The notes beneath the pieces are model-generated. The model saw only the letters and a program-made list of their open reading frames with translations. It did not search any database and had not been told where the DNA came from. The position numbers and the translations under genes were made by a program. A stretch of 64,000 nucleotides of DNA, taken from NCBI RefSeq assembly GCF_900091475.1, contig NZ_FMIB01000002.1:4154001-4218000 (forward strand). The letters are read 5' to 3'. The DNA comes from Micromonospora chersina (GTDB taxonomy: Bacteria; Actinomycetota; Actinomycetes; Mycobacteriales; Micromonosporaceae). Positions within the stretch are counted from its first letter, which is position 1. Every line of letters begins with the position of its first letter. Positions 8,343 to 16,782 of the stretch are shown piece by piece.

Positions 8343-8990
8343 TCAGGGACACCGCCGGCGGACCAGTTCCCTTTCTTCCTCAGGCAGTGCCTCGGCGGCC
8401 AGCAGTTGCGGCAACAGTTCCGGCTCGAGGGTCATCGCGCGGAAGACGAGTTCGACGGTCACCTGGTGGGCGGGCCGGTACATGATCTCGACGGGGTCGC
8501 TGGCCCGGACCTGGCCGGGCTCGATCACACGCAGGTACGCGCCCGGCAACGCGGCCTCCGTGAACCGCTTGATCCAGCCGTGCTCTTGCAGCCAGCCCTG
8601 GAAGGTCGCACAGGGAATCCGTGGGCAGGACACCTCCAGGACGACATCCGGCCCGATCCGCCAGCGTTCGCCGATCAACGCGCGATTGACATCGACGCCA
8701 ACGGTCGTCAGGTTCTCACCGAAGCCACCGTTCGTGAGCGACCGGTCCAACTCGGCTTCCCAGCGGTCGAGATCCTCGCGGGCGTACGCGTAGACGGCCT
8801 GGTCGGGACCGCCGTGGTGCTTCACGTCGTAGACGCGGTCGCCCGCGAGACCGACTTCGCCGGTGCCCTTCGGGCCGGGGGCGGCGACAGCCACCGGGCC
8901 GGAAACAGGGCGCTTGTCGATTCCTGTCGCGCTGAGCTTCTTCCATGGATTGGGTCGTGGCTTGCCCACATTGACGGACAGAAGCTTCAT
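8343..8990 (-). CDS. MOSC domain-containing protein (YiiM-like)
   Basis: A 215-residue stand-alone MOSC protein. MOSC domains occur in molybdenum-cofactor sulfurases and in YiiM/mARC-type reductases that handle N-hydroxylated compounds. Family marks are visible: the GLAGDRVYDVKHHGG segment, GGFGENLTT and the cysteine-bearing CPRIPCATFQGW, whose first cysteine is the likely cofactor-associated residue. The ATG at 8990 (MKLLSVNVGKP) matches the family start; an upstream in-frame start adds 39 residues of non-family sequence. It is monocistronic and convergent with the membrane protein gene. Confidence 0.9.
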   Translation of the reverse strand: MKLLSVNVGKPRPNPWKKLSATGIDKRPVSGPVAVAAPGPKGTGEVGLAGDRVYDVKHHGGPDQAVYAYAREDLDRWEAELDRSLTNGGFGENLTTVGVDVNRALIGERWRIGPDVVLEVSCPRIPCATFQGWLQEHGWIKRFTEAALPGAYLRVIEPGQVRASDPVEIMYRPAHQVTVELVFRAMTLEPELLPQLLAAEALPEEERELVRRRCP

Positions 8991-9226
8991 GGCAGGCAAG
9001 GTAGGACCGGTCGCCCGCCGAAGCGACCCATTTCCCGGCCCCCGCCGGCGGCTGATCCTCAGCGCACCGGGCTCCAAACGGTGCTTGCGACACTGCTCGA
9101 TGACCATGACGAGGCGGTACGCAAGGGCGCCGACAGCCTGCTCAGCGCGCTCCCCGGTGCTCTCTAGGGCTCAACGCAGCGGATCCGCGGGACTGGCCGC
9201 CATCTCGGGCGGAAATTCGGCAACGT

Positions 9227-9745
9227 CTAGCAAGGTGACCTTGGCGGCGTCCTCGTGGGGAAAGGTTGGATTTCGATCCGCCATCGTTGAGCTGCTGAGA
9301 GCAGGTCAGCGGTGCTGACGTCAAGGGTGATGAAGTATGCGTGGTAGTCGGGCCAGTCGTGATGTGGATTCCACGGGGGCATGCTCTCGTGGGAGAAGTG
9401 GGCGCGTACGCGGGCCCGGGCCGGGTTGGCATCTTCGAGGCTGAAGGCCAGGTTGGGCTCGATGAAGGAGAGCAGGGCTCGGGCCGGCGGCGCGACGGGC
9501 GTCGGTGTCACGTCGCCCGCACCTACGCCGGCCAGCCAGACAGCGAGCATCTCCGCCTCGTCAGTCGTCAAGCAGGGCTGAACGAAGCTCCACTCGCGGC
9601 CGTCGGCGATGCGGACACGACAGCTGACGACGAGCCACTCATCCCGATCATCCTCCTCGTCTTCCCGAACGAGGTCAGTGGCGTCGAGTTGGTATCCCTC
9701 GGGCCGAAGTTCGAGATATCCGCCGTCACGGGAGATCAGCTTCAC
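9227..9745 (-). CDS. WapI-family immunity protein (orphan)
   Basis: A 172-residue protein that I recognise as a WapI-type immunity protein, the antidote class to WapA/CDI polymorphic toxins. The pattern is MKLISRDGGYLELRPEGYQ, then DEWLVVSC, the WSFVQPCLTTDEAEMLAVWL block, FIEPNLAFSLED, and the closing LLSAAQRWRIEIQPFP. No toxin gene or RHS/YD-repeat protein lies within the window, so it is an orphan, as such genes often are when acquired as spare immunity. It starts with GTG. The adjoining gene on the right is decayed, supporting a history of gene turnover here. Confidence 0.72.
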   Translation of the reverse strand: MKLISRDGGYLELRPEGYQLDATDLVREDEEDDRDEWLVVSCRVRIADGREWSFVQPCLTTDEAEMLAVWLAGVGAGDVTPTPVAPPARALLSFIEPNLAFSLEDANPARARVRAHFSHESMPPWNPHHDWPDYHAYFITLDVSTADLLSAAQRWRIEIQPFPTRTPPRSPC

Positions 9746-9936
9746 CGGAGCAGAGTCTCACGCACTGCGCGGTCAGTCAGCCCGCGGCCTGACCCGCCGC
9801 CAGCCAGACCGTGATCAATGGGGTCGAGTCGACGCAGCCCGATCGAATACGGTGGGCGAGTTGGAGGCCGACCCATCGGAGCGATTGTTTGTCCGACGAG
9901 CCAGACGCCGAGCCGTACCTCCCCAGCCGGGATCCG

Positions 9937-10664
9937 ATGATCGTGCCCTGGTACCTGACGTGGGCGGAGGTGGATCCGGCCCGACAGCCGTTCGACCCGG
10001 ACACCGCCCCGGCCGTCATCCGGTCACTGCCGCCCTCCGCCGCCGTCCCCACCCGGCCACCCGGCCGGTCGGGCAGACCGGAGGTGTACAGCTGGGGGCA
10101 GCAGCAGGGCACCCGGTGGGCGGATGAGATGAGCTTCGCGATCGTCGGTCACTACGGGCACTGGGCGTCAGGCTGGCGGTGGGGTGTCGGCGAGGCCGAC
10201 TTCGGCGGCGGTCCCGTCCATGCCTGGTGCTGCCCCACCGACAGCATGGGTGACCCGGAACAGACGCTCAGCGTGGTCACCGAGGCGCTGGTCGAGTGGC
10301 GGGGGTGGCTGGAGGAACTGGCCGAACGCTTCGACCGGTTCCGCCGTCACTCGCCGCCGATCCCGCCGACCCGGCCACCTGGGAGCGGGCAGCTTTCCAC
10401 CTACTCGCCGTGGTGGTCGACCGCACCTGCGCCGACGGCGCCTGGGAGTGGCACTGCCGGCAGGTGTTCGGCTGATTCCTCGGGCTTGCGGGCCTACCGG
10501 CCGAGCGGCACAAGCCGCTGCTCGACCGGTCGATCGACGGTCGCTTCGACACCTTCGTCGCCCCGTCGAACCTGCTGATCCAGGACGTCGCCGAACGATT
10601 CGGCCGGGCCGTGACCGGGACAGCCGCAGAGCGTGCCGGCGTACGGAGCGATGGCAACGAATGA
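9937..10664 (+). pseudogene. Decayed gene of unknown function (frameshift plus stop)
   Basis: The reading frame opens at the ATG at 9937 (MIVPWYLTWAEVDP) and runs well to about 10350 (ERFDRFRRH). There the sensible frame shifts by one: from 10356 it reads ADPADPATWERAAF and continues to VFG, where an in-frame TGA at 10473-10475 sits at a position that reads as tryptophan if one base is changed (GGCTGATTCCTC versus GGCTGGTTCCTC). The frame then continues FLGLAGLPAERH to the natural stop at 10664. An intact ancestor would be about 240 residues with an aromatic-rich first half. The family was not recognised. Sequencing error could explain one lesion, less easily both. Confidence 0.6.
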
Positions 10665-10703
10665 GGCCCCAGCCAGGAAACCTGTCCTGAGCTGGGGCCT
10701 CAT
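10661..10703. terminator. Bidirectional terminator hairpin
   Basis: Perfect 13-bp arms (10661-10673 and 10691-10703) enclose a smaller nested stem, CAGGA/TCCTG. It lies just past the 3' end of the leftward tRNA-Gly and overlaps the stop of the rightward decayed gene, so it can end both transcripts. Confidence 0.8.
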
Positions 10704-10705
10704 GC

Positions 10706-10779
10706 TGGAGCGGGTGACGGGAATCGAACCCGCACTGTCAGCTTGGGAAGCTGATGTTCTGCCATTGAACTACACCCGC
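10706..10779 (-). tRNA. tRNA-Gly (anticodon CCC)
   Basis: On the minus strand the sequence folds as a full cloverleaf: acceptor GCGGGTG/CACCCGC, D arm, anticodon stem TCAGC/GCTGA with loop TTCCCAA giving anticodon CCC, and the T arm with GTTCGATTC. The discriminator base is T and CCA is encoded (complement of 10706-10708). It reads GGG codons, which are used moderately in this genome. A TACAGT box at 10790-10795 (minus strand) is a plausible -10. Confidence 0.95.
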
Positions 10780-11020
10780 AGGCGGCACCACTGTACCTGA
10801 GGCCACCGCCTCCCTGCACCCAGGTACCCCCGCAGCCCGATCACGCGTCGCAACCGGACCGAAACGATCTTGTCATCGTCGACCGCCGGTCAGCAGCGGA
10901 AAGTTTCACCACGGCAACATATGGCCGTTCTCAAATCCTTCGATCGGATGTAACGTCTCCCACACGTTTCCGACCCGGCGTGACATACCCCCTGTCATGC
11001 CGTTCGAAAGAGGTGGGCCC

Positions 11021-12004
11021 ATGGGACTGCGTCCCAACCTGCTGACCCGGCGTACCGCCGGCGTCGCGTCGACGACCCTCGCGCTGCTGCTCAGCACCGC
11101 CGCCGTGGGCGTCGTCCCCGCTGCTTCGGCCTTCTCGGCCGCCCCCGACGCGTCCTGCGTCGGGCCCGCTGACGTCCACTCGGACGCGCGGGTCAAGAAG
11201 GGTGGCACGGCCAAGCTGGACCCGAACGAGCTGACCGCCAAGCAGGTCCGTGAGCGCGACGCCGACCTGGCCGCGGCGCTGCGGGAGCGGGCGAACTTCC
11301 GCGCCGGCGCCGGGGCCACCACGCTCGCCACGGTGACCATCCCCGTCGTCGTCCACGTCATCCAGCGGGACAGCACCCGGGCCGGCGGCAACATCCCGGA
11401 CTCGATGGTGACCCAGCAGATCGACGTGTTGAACAAGGCGTACGCCGGTGCCACCGGCGGCGCCCCGACCGCCTTCAGCTTCCAGCTCACCAAGGTGCAC
11501 CACGTCACCAACGCCGCCTGGTACCCGATCGTGCAGGGTTCCTCGGCCGAGCGCTCGATGAAGACCTCGCTGCGTGAGGGCGGCAAGAACACGCTCAACC
11601 TCTACCTGGGCGAGCTGAGCGACGACCTGCTCGGCTGGGCCACCTTCCCGCAGCGCAAGCTGAGCAGCATGGACGGCGTGGTCGCGCTGAGCGAGTCGCT
11701 GCCGGGCGGCACGGCGACCAACTACAACCAGGGCGACACCGGCACCCACGAGGTCGGCCACTGGCTGAACCTCTACCACACCTTCCAGGGTGGCTGCTCG
11801 GGCTCGGGCGACAGCGTCTCCGACACCCCGGCCGAGGCCTCGCCGGCCTTCGAGTGCCCGACCGGCCGCGACACCTGCACCACCGCCGGCCTGGACCCGA
11901 TCACCAACTTCATGGACTACACCTACGACTCGTGCATGTACCAGTTCACCCCTGGTCAGGCGAGCCGCATGCTGACCGCGTGGAACGCCTACCGCGCGGC
12001 CTGA
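11021..12004 (+). CDS. Secreted zinc metalloprotease, M43 (cytophagalysin/pappalysin-like)
   Basis: A 327-residue exported protease. The signal peptide is clear: positive RRT, a hydrophobic stretch and an AASA-type cleavage region about 35 residues in. The catalytic domain carries the extended zinc motif HEVGHWLNLYH (H243, E244, H247, H253) and a downstream Met-turn in NFMDYTYD, the M43B metzincin arrangement. Cysteine pairs near the end (GGCSG, FECPTG, DTCTT, DSCMY) should form stabilising disulfides. Of two in-frame ATGs I chose 11021, which has AGAGGTGG at the right spacing; the one at 10997 does not. Probable role is extracellular protein degradation. It is monocistronic with a strong terminator. 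Confidence 0.93.
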   Translation: MGLRPNLLTRRTAGVASTTLALLLSTAAVGVVPAASAFSAAPDASCVGPADVHSDARVKKGGTAKLDPNELTAKQVRERDADLAAALRERANFRAGAGATTLATVTIPVVVHVIQRDSTRAGGNIPDSMVTQQIDVLNKAYAGATGGAPTAFSFQLTKVHHVTNAAWYPIVQGSSAERSMKTSLREGGKNTLNLYLGELSDDLLGWATFPQRKLSSMDGVVALSESLPGGTATNYNQGDTGTHEVGHWLNLYHTFQGGCSGSGDSVSDTPAEASPAFECPTGRDTCTTAGLDPITNFMDYTYDSCMYQFTPGQASRMLTAWNAYRAA

Positions 12005-12021
12005 CCGTCCCGCACCACACG

Positions 12022-12063
12022 CCGGTGCCGGTCCCGTCCTCGGACGGGACCGGCACCGGTTTT
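12022..12063 (+). terminator. Rho-independent terminator
   Basis: A 17-bp perfect GC-rich stem (12022-12038 / 12043-12059), CTCG loop, followed directly by TTTT. It ends the metalloprotease transcript 18 bases after its stop codon. Confidence 0.9.
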
Positions 12064-12073
12064 CCGTGCGGGT

Positions 12074-12619
12074 TCAGGCCGCCGGGCGGCGGGTGTCGAA
12101 GCCGTGCCGGCCGCGCCGGCCCTCGGGGGCGAGCGGGTCACGCCGAGCCGCGGCGCCGGCCCCCGGGTCGAGCCAGACGCGCACCTCGGGCCGGCCGCCG
12201 CCGGGCCGCGTCACCTGGTCGCGCCGGGTCAGCATCGCCACGTCGACGGTGAACTCGAACAGCCGCCAGTCGCCCTGCGGCGCGGCCCGGCCGATCCGGG
12301 CCACCCGGGCCACGGTCGCCGGGTCGGTCACGGGGCGGGCCCGGCCGGCCACGTAGGCCTCGTCGTCGCTCTCCTCCGGCGGGAAGGAGTGCAGCGCGAA
12401 GCGGCCGTCACGTTCGAGGTCGCGGCGCTTGGGCGAGTCGATGACGAAGCACCAGAGCCCGTCGTCGGTGATGACCGGGGAGACCGGGTGCACCCGCGGG
12501 CCGCCGTCGGCGCGGACCGTGGCGAGGTAGCCGAAACCCGGCCCGTACTGCTGCAACAGGAGGCGGATCTCGTCGGCGAGGCGGGGCTCGTCGGCGGCGA
12601 ATTCGGACCAGGAAGCCAT
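12074..12619 (-). CDS. Pyridoxamine 5'-phosphate oxidase-like flavin/F420-binding protein
   Basis: A 181-residue split-barrel protein of the PNPOx-like superfamily, members of which bind FMN or F420. The diagnostic opening is YLATVRADGGPRVHPVSPVI, followed by LWCFVIDSPKRRDLERDGR and FALHSF. The C-terminal 30 residues are basic, low-complexity and probably unstructured. The gene is divergent from dcd, and its start lies 13 bases from a near-perfect actinobacterial LexA-like box, which would make it DNA-damage inducible. The substrate is unknown. Confidence 0.85.
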   Translation of the reverse strand: MASWSEFAADEPRLADEIRLLLQQYGPGFGYLATVRADGGPRVHPVSPVITDDGLWCFVIDSPKRRDLERDGRFALHSFPPEESDDEAYVAGRARPVTDPATVARVARIGRAAPQGDWRLFEFTVDVAMLTRRDQVTRPGGGRPEVRVWLDPGAGAAARRDPLAPEGRRGRHGFDTRRPAA

Positions 12620-12631
12620 GCGGACATTCTA

Positions 12632-12647
12632 TCGAACAGGTGTACGA
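12632..12647. promoter_or_regulatory. LexA (SOS) box-like palindrome
   Basis: TCGAACAGGTGTACGA matches the actinobacterial SOS consensus TCGAAC-N4-GTTCGA at all but one base. It lies in the 78-base divergent gap between the PNPOx-like gene and dcd, close to the former's start. Confidence 0.5.
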
Positions 12648-12685
12648 AGATGTAGTCCGACACGCAGGTCACCCGTACCGGTCGC

Positions 12686-12691
12686 TATGGT
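12686..12691 (+). promoter_or_regulatory. -10 box of dcd (leaderless start)
   Basis: TATGGT ends six bases before the dcd ATG, so transcription would begin at the start codon itself. No good -35 is visible. Confidence 0.4.
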
Positions 12692-12697
12692 GTTCCG

Positions 12698-13276
12698 ATG
12701 CTGCTCTCCGACCGCGACCTGGTCTCCGAGATCAAGGCGGGCACGCTCGCGCTGGAGCCCTTCGAGCCCACGCTGGTGCAACCGTCCAGCATCGACGTAC
12801 GTCTGGACCGGCTGTTCCGGGTCTTCAACAACCATCTCTACACGCACATCGACCCGTCCGTGCAACAGGACGACCTCACCTCGATGGTGGAGGTGGCCGA
12901 GGGCCAGCCGTTCGTGCTGCACCCGGGCGAGTTCGTGCTCGCCTCCACACTGGAGGTGATCTCGCTCGGCGACCAGCTCGCCGGGCGCCTGGAGGGCAAG
13001 TCCAGCCTGGGCCGGCTCGGCCTGCTGACCCACTCCACGGCCGGCTTCATCGACCCGGGCTTCTCCGGCCACGTCACGCTGGAGCTGTCCAACGTGGCGA
13101 ACCTGCCGATCACGCTCTGGCCGGGCATGAAGATCGGCCAGCTCTGCATCTTCCGGCTCTCCTCGCCGGCCGAGCACCCGTACGGCTCGGCCGTCTACGG
13201 CTCCCGCTACCAGGGCCAGCGCGGCCCCACCCCGAGCCGGTCCTGGCAGAACTGGCGCACCTGGCCGACCCGCTGA
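12698..13276 (+). CDS. dcd: dCTP deaminase, probably dUMP-forming
   Basis: A 192-residue homotrimeric dCTP deaminase that supplies dUMP for thymidylate synthesis. Family landmarks are the N-terminal [10 protein letters not shown], the catalytic region [13 protein letters not shown] with its conserved serine and arginine, the [19 protein letters not shown] strand pair and the C-terminal nucleotide lid [16 protein letters not shown]. The lid and the STAGF segment closely resemble the mycobacterial bifunctional DCD-DUT enzyme, which both deaminates dCTP and removes pyrophosphate; I infer the same here. The ATG directly follows a TATGGT box, suggesting a leaderless transcript. A 54-bp interspersed repeat lies 13 bases past its stop. 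Confidence 0.96.
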   Translation: MLLSDRDLVSEIKAGTLALEPFEPTLVQPSSIDVRLDRLFRVFNNHLYTHIDPSVQQDDLTSMVEVAEGQPFVLHPGEFVLASTLEVISLGDQLAGRLEGKSSLGRLGLLTHSTAGFIDPGFSGHVTLELSNVANLPITLWPGMKIGQLCIFRLSSPAEHPYGSAVYGSRYQGQRGPTPSRSWQNWRTWPTR

Positions 13277-13289
13277 CTCATCGACCGGC

Positions 13290-13343
13290 TGTTAGGAGGG
13301 GTCCCTTCCTATACCGGAGGCGTTAAGAAGGGGCCCCTCCTTG
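13290..13343 (+). repeat. 54-bp interspersed intergenic repeat, copy 1
   Basis: A 54-bp element found again, inverted, at 59133-59186, with 44 of 54 positions identical and no length change. Inside it a roughly 20-bp unit, GTTAGGAGGGGTCCCTTCCT, occurs twice in direct orientation about 31 bases apart, and each unit centres on a near-palindromic GGGGCCCC-type core. It lies between the convergent dcd and NlpC/P60 genes. Confidence 0.8.
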
Positions 13344-13347
13344 CACA

Positions 13348-14385
13348 TCAGCCCGGGCGACCGTAGCTGTTGATCTGGCCGTCGTCGACGCGCTTCATCG
13401 TGATCGGCTTACCGGACTGGGAGGCGTGCACCACCCAGCCGTCACCGACGTACATGGCGACGTGGTGCAGGTCGCTGTAGTAGAAGACGAGGTCGCCGGC
13501 ACGCAGCTCGCTCCGGCTCACCCGCCTGGTCACGTCGTGCTGCTGCCGCGCGTTGTGCGGCAGCGAGACGCCGGCCTTGGCCCAGGCCGCCATGGTGAGG
13601 CCGGAGCAGTCGTAGTGATCCGGGCCGGCGGCGCCCCAGACGTAGATCTTGCCGATCTGGGCACAGGCGAACTTGACCGCGACGCCGGCCGGGCCACCGG
13701 GGTAGCCGGCGGGGCAGGGGGCCGGGCGCAGCGGACCGCCACCGCCGCTGCCGTAGACCTTGAGCCGGAGCTTCTGGAGCTTGACGATCTCGGCGTCGAT
13801 CTGCTTCTTCTTCGCCGCGAGCTGCGCCTCGGTGCGTGCCAGCTCGCCGATCATCTGGTCCAGCGGCTGCTTCTTGGCGGCCAGCTGGTCGCGCAGCTCG
13901 GCGACGGTCCGCACCTGCGCCTGCTGGCGGTTCGCGAAGCGGTCGAGCAGTGCGAGGCCGTCCACCAGCTCACTCGGGGAGCGGCTGCCCAGCAGCGCGT
14001 TGACGGTGGAGAGGTTGTTGTCGCCCTTGTACGCGTCGGCGGCGAGGCCGCCCACCTGGCCGAGTGCGGCGTCCACCCGGGCCTGGAGCGGGGCGATCTG
14101 CTTGGCGAGCGCGTCGGCCTGCTTGCGCTTGGCGGCGAGCTGCTCGCGGGTGGCGTTGACCTGTTCGATGATCGGTTCGAGCTTGTTCCAGTCCTGGTCG
14201 ATCTGGCGCTCGATCTCGGTGACCGACGGTTCGGCGTGGGCCGCCGTGGCGCCGCCGGTCAGGACGACGGCGGTGCCGGCCAGGGCGGCGAGGACGGTGG
14301 TGAAGCGGGACCAGCGGGAACGCGGCGCAGCCGTCGACCGGTCGACCGACCGGCCCGACGGTGGCCGCGGGGCATGGTGTGCCAC
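13348..14385 (-). CDS. NlpC/P60 peptidoglycan endopeptidase with coiled-coil N-terminus (RipA-like)
   Basis: A 345-residue exported cell-wall hydrolase. A long N-terminus with a membrane/signal stretch at about residues 28-51 is followed by a helical coiled-coil region (residues 55-210, rich in AAKRKQ-type heptads), a proline/glycine linker and a C-terminal NlpC/P60 domain. Catalytic residues are C260 (YDCSGLT), H308 (DLHHVAMY) and H320 (VVHAS). Such enzymes cut the D-Glu-diaminopimelate bond, and in mycobacteria the coiled coil keeps the enzyme inactive until processed. The start is GTG. A ydaO-type c-di-AMP riboswitch occupies its 5' leader, a known arrangement for actinobacterial wall hydrolases. 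Its paralogue is at 16834. Confidence 0.93.
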   Translation of the reverse strand: MAHHAPRPPSGRSVDRSTAAPRSRWSRFTTVLAALAGTAVVLTGGATAAHAEPSVTEIERQIDQDWNKLEPIIEQVNATREQLAAKRKQADALAKQIAPLQARVDAALGQVGGLAADAYKGDNNLSTVNALLGSRSPSELVDGLALLDRFANRQQAQVRTVAELRDQLAAKKQPLDQMIGELARTEAQLAAKKKQIDAEIVKLQKLRLKVYGSGGGGPLRPAPCPAGYPGGPAGVAVKFACAQIGKIYVWGAAGPDHYDCSGLTMAAWAKAGVSLPHNARQQHDVTRRVSRSELRAGDLVFYYSDLHHVAMYVGDGWVVHASQSGKPITMKRVDDGQINSYGRPG

Positions 14386-14407
14386 CGGGCTTCCGTACTC
14401 CTTCTTC

Positions 14408-14530
14408 GTGCCCGCCTACCGAGTTAGCTGACGGGTTCGGGCGGGAAGGGAGCCGCCCTACCGCAGTGGCTGCGGATTCACCCCAGGTACCTGGGTCCCC
14501 GGCTCGCCCGGAGGCGACTCGGCGGTGTCG
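14408..14530 (-). ncRNA. c-di-AMP riboswitch (ydaO-yuaA class)
   Basis: Read on the minus strand, the leader contains the conserved blocks of this class in order: GAGCCGGGGACCCAGG, CCTGGGGTGAATCC, a GTAGGGCGGCTCCC segment, CCGAACCCGTCAGCTAAC and TCGGTAGGCGGG. It ends about 20 bases before the NlpC/P60 start. A promoter with TTGCGG (14605-14610), an 18-base spacer and TACTCT (14581-14586) lies upstream on the same strand. In actinomycetes this riboswitch controls wall hydrolases, and ligand binding normally lowers expression. The remaining bases up to the amidase gene (14611-14742) hold a T7 run and the amidase leader, and I see nothing else there. Confidence 0.88.
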
Positions 14531-14742
14531 GACCGTCACCACCCGGGTTGGACGGTGAAACTGGCGGCCGACGATTGACCAGAGTAGAGATGACCGTTAC
14601 CGATCCGCAACCCAAGTCGCCGTGACACTCCGTACCCGAAGGTTTTTTTCACGGCAGATTACCTGTCGGAAAGGTATTGACCTGGGGGGTGTGCGGGGCG
14701 AGGGTGAGGACGCAGTGACCCCCATCCCTGTCTGGAGGTTCG

Positions 14743-16770
14743 ATGCACCTCTCACCCCCGCCGTCGGGCAGACGGATGCTGCTGGCAGCCGCCGTCGCGG
14801 CGGCCACCGCGCTTGTGGCCACCGGTCCGGTGGCCGCGGAACCGCTCACCCAACCCGCCACCGACCGCCAGGAGCAGTACGCCGCCGCCGCGGCGGAGTA
14901 CGGCGTGCCGCAGAGCGTCCTGCTCGGCGTCTCGTACCTGGAATCGCGTTGGGACACCCACCCGGGCCAGCCGAGCACCAGCGGCGGCTACGGCCCGATG
15001 CATCTCACCGACGCCCAGCACGTCCTCTCGACGCCGGCCAGCGGCCACGTCGACGAGGACGAGGACCCGCGGGGCGACGACTCGCGCCCGCTCACCCTCG
15101 ACCCGGCCATCGCGTCGGCGCCGGCGGAGGACGTGCTGCCGCAGGCGTCCCTGCAGACGGTCGACGCCGCCGCGGCGCTCACCGGCCTCGCCGAGGAGAC
15201 GCTGCGCACCGACGCGGCCGCGAACATCCGGGGCGGGGCGGCGCTGCTGGCCTCGTACCAGAAGGACCTGGGTGCGCCGGTCGGCGCCGGCACCGACCCG
15301 GCGGCCTGGTACGGCGCGGTGGCCCGCTACTCCGGCGCGGACACCGAGGACGCGGCGGCGGCCTTCGCCGACGAGGTCTACGACCAGCTCGGCCTCGGCG
15401 CGACCCGGACCACCGACGACGGCCAGCGGGTGACCCTGGCCGCCACCACTGTGACGCCGGACCAGTCCGGGCTGCACAAGCTGGGGCTGCGCCGCGCCGA
15501 GCGGCCGGACGGCCTGGAGTGCCCGGTCCGGCTGGCCTGTGAGTGGATCCCCGCCCCCTACGAGCAGCTCAGCGCGGACCCGGGCGACTACGGCAACCAC
15601 GACCTCGGGAACCGGCCGGCCCAGCAGAAGATCGAGTACATCGTCATCCACGACACCGAGGGCTACTTCCGCCCGAGTGTCGACCTGGTGAAGCGTGCCG
15701 ACTACCTGGGCTGGCACTACACGCTGCGCTCGGTGGACGGCTACGTCGCCCAGCACATCAAGGCCAAGGACGTCGGCTGGCACGCCGGCAACTGGTACGT
15801 CAACGCCAAGTCCATCGGCCTGGAGCACGAGGGCTTCGCGGGTCACGGCACCTGGTACACCGAGGCGATGTACCGGGCGTCGGCCAAGCTGGTCCGTCAC
15901 CTGGCCCTGCGCTTCCAGATCCCGCTGGACCGGCAGCACATCATCGGCCACGACAACGTGCCCGGCACCACCGCCGGCACCGTGGCCGGGATGCACTGGG
16001 ACCCGGGCCCGTACTGGGACTGGTCGCACTACTTCGACCTCATGAAGGCGCCATTCCACTCCACCGGCACGCCGCACACCGGCCTGGTCACCATCGACCC
16101 GGACTTCGCCACCAACCAGCCCGCCTTCACCGGTTGCAACCAGCAGCCGCCGGGCGTGCCGAAGCCCACGCCGCCGGCCGCGCCGTGCCCGCTGCGCGGC
16201 TCCTCGGCGGTCATCCTCCGTACGGCGCCGAGCGCGACCGCCCCGCTGGTCAACGACCTCGGTCTGCGGCCGAACGGCACGCCGGACACCATGTACATCT
16301 CCGACCACGGCGCCCGCGCCTCGGCCGGCCAGACGTACGCCCTCGCGGACATCCAGGGCGACTGGACCGCGATCTGGTACCTCAACCAGAAGGCCTGGTT
16401 CTACAACCCGGCCTCCGCGCCGACGGCCAAGTGGGCCAACGGCTTCGTGGTGACGCCCAGGGACGGGAAGACCACCATCCCGGTGTACGGGCGCGCCTAC
16501 CCCGAGCGGGCGGCCTACCCGGCCGGGGTTCCGTACCAGACCATCTCCCCGCTGCAGTACAGCCTCTCGGCGGGCCAGCGGTACGCGGTCGGCGGGGTCC
16601 TGCCGGGCGAGTACTACCGCGCGGTCACCTTCGACGGCTCCGCGCCGGGTGACTGGACGGTGATCCGCGGCGAGAACCGGTACGTGCAGATCCAGTTCGG
16701 CCACCGCGTGATGTTCGTGAACCTCGACGACGTCCAGGTCCTGCCCGCCTCGGTCGGCGCGCCCGCCTGA
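14743..16770 (+). CDS. Secreted N-acetylmuramoyl-L-alanine amidase, multidomain
   Basis: A 675-residue exported amidase (residues 1-32 signal peptide). Residues 45-100 resemble a lytic-transglycosylase-like helical domain (VLLGVSYLESRWD, GGYGPMHLTD), with a candidate catalytic glutamate in LESRW. The Amidase_2/PGRP domain spans about residues 295-440: zinc ligands are the histidine of YIVIHDTEG and the histidine and aspartate region of GMHWDPGPYW. Two C-terminal repeats of about 90 residues (CPLRGSSAVILRTAPS onward) look like SH3-type wall-binding modules. The likely action is removal of peptide stems from glycan strands. It is divergent from the riboswitch-controlled NlpC/P60 gene and convergent with its paralogue, making a three-gene wall-hydrolase block. 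Confidence 0.92.
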   Translation: MHLSPPPSGRRMLLAAAVAAATALVATGPVAAEPLTQPATDRQEQYAAAAAEYGVPQSVLLGVSYLESRWDTHPGQPSTSGGYGPMHLTDAQHVLSTPASGHVDEDEDPRGDDSRPLTLDPAIASAPAEDVLPQASLQTVDAAAALTGLAEETLRTDAAANIRGGAALLASYQKDLGAPVGAGTDPAAWYGAVARYSGADTEDAAAAFADEVYDQLGLGATRTTDDGQRVTLAATTVTPDQSGLHKLGLRRAERPDGLECPVRLACEWIPAPYEQLSADPGDYGNHDLGNRPAQQKIEYIVIHDTEGYFRPSVDLVKRADYLGWHYTLRSVDGYVAQHIKAKDVGWHAGNWYVNAKSIGLEHEGFAGHGTWYTEAMYRASAKLVRHLALRFQIPLDRQHIIGHDNVPGTTAGTVAGMHWDPGPYWDWSHYFDLMKAPFHSTGTPHTGLVTIDPDFATNQPAFTGCNQQPPGVPKPTPPAAPCPLRGSSAVILRTAPSATAPLVNDLGLRPNGTPDTMYISDHGARASAGQTYALADIQGDWTAIWYLNQKAWFYNPASAPTAKWANGFVVTPRDGKTTIPVYGRAYPERAAYPAGVPYQTISPLQYSLSAGQRYAVGGVLPGEYYRAVTFDGSAPGDWTVIRGENRYVQIQFGHRVMFVNLDDVQVLPASVGAPA

Positions 16771-16782
16771 CCGACCTGACGA

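Noticed and set aside
9081..9167. Short plus-strand frame reading LLDDHDEAVRKGADSLLSALPGAL
   Set aside because: It looks like the tail of a real protein and may be a gene remnant, but 28 residues with no recognisable partner are too little to call.
10661..10703. Attachment site of an integrated element at tRNA-Gly
   Set aside because: The inverted repeat is a terminator; no duplicated tRNA 3' end or integrase is visible in the window.
14752..16704. A 650-codon open frame on the minus strand opposite the amidase gene
   Set aside because: It is the antisense shadow of a GC-rich gene: Val/Arg/Gly/Asp-rich, no domain, while the plus strand encodes a complete amidase with signal peptide.
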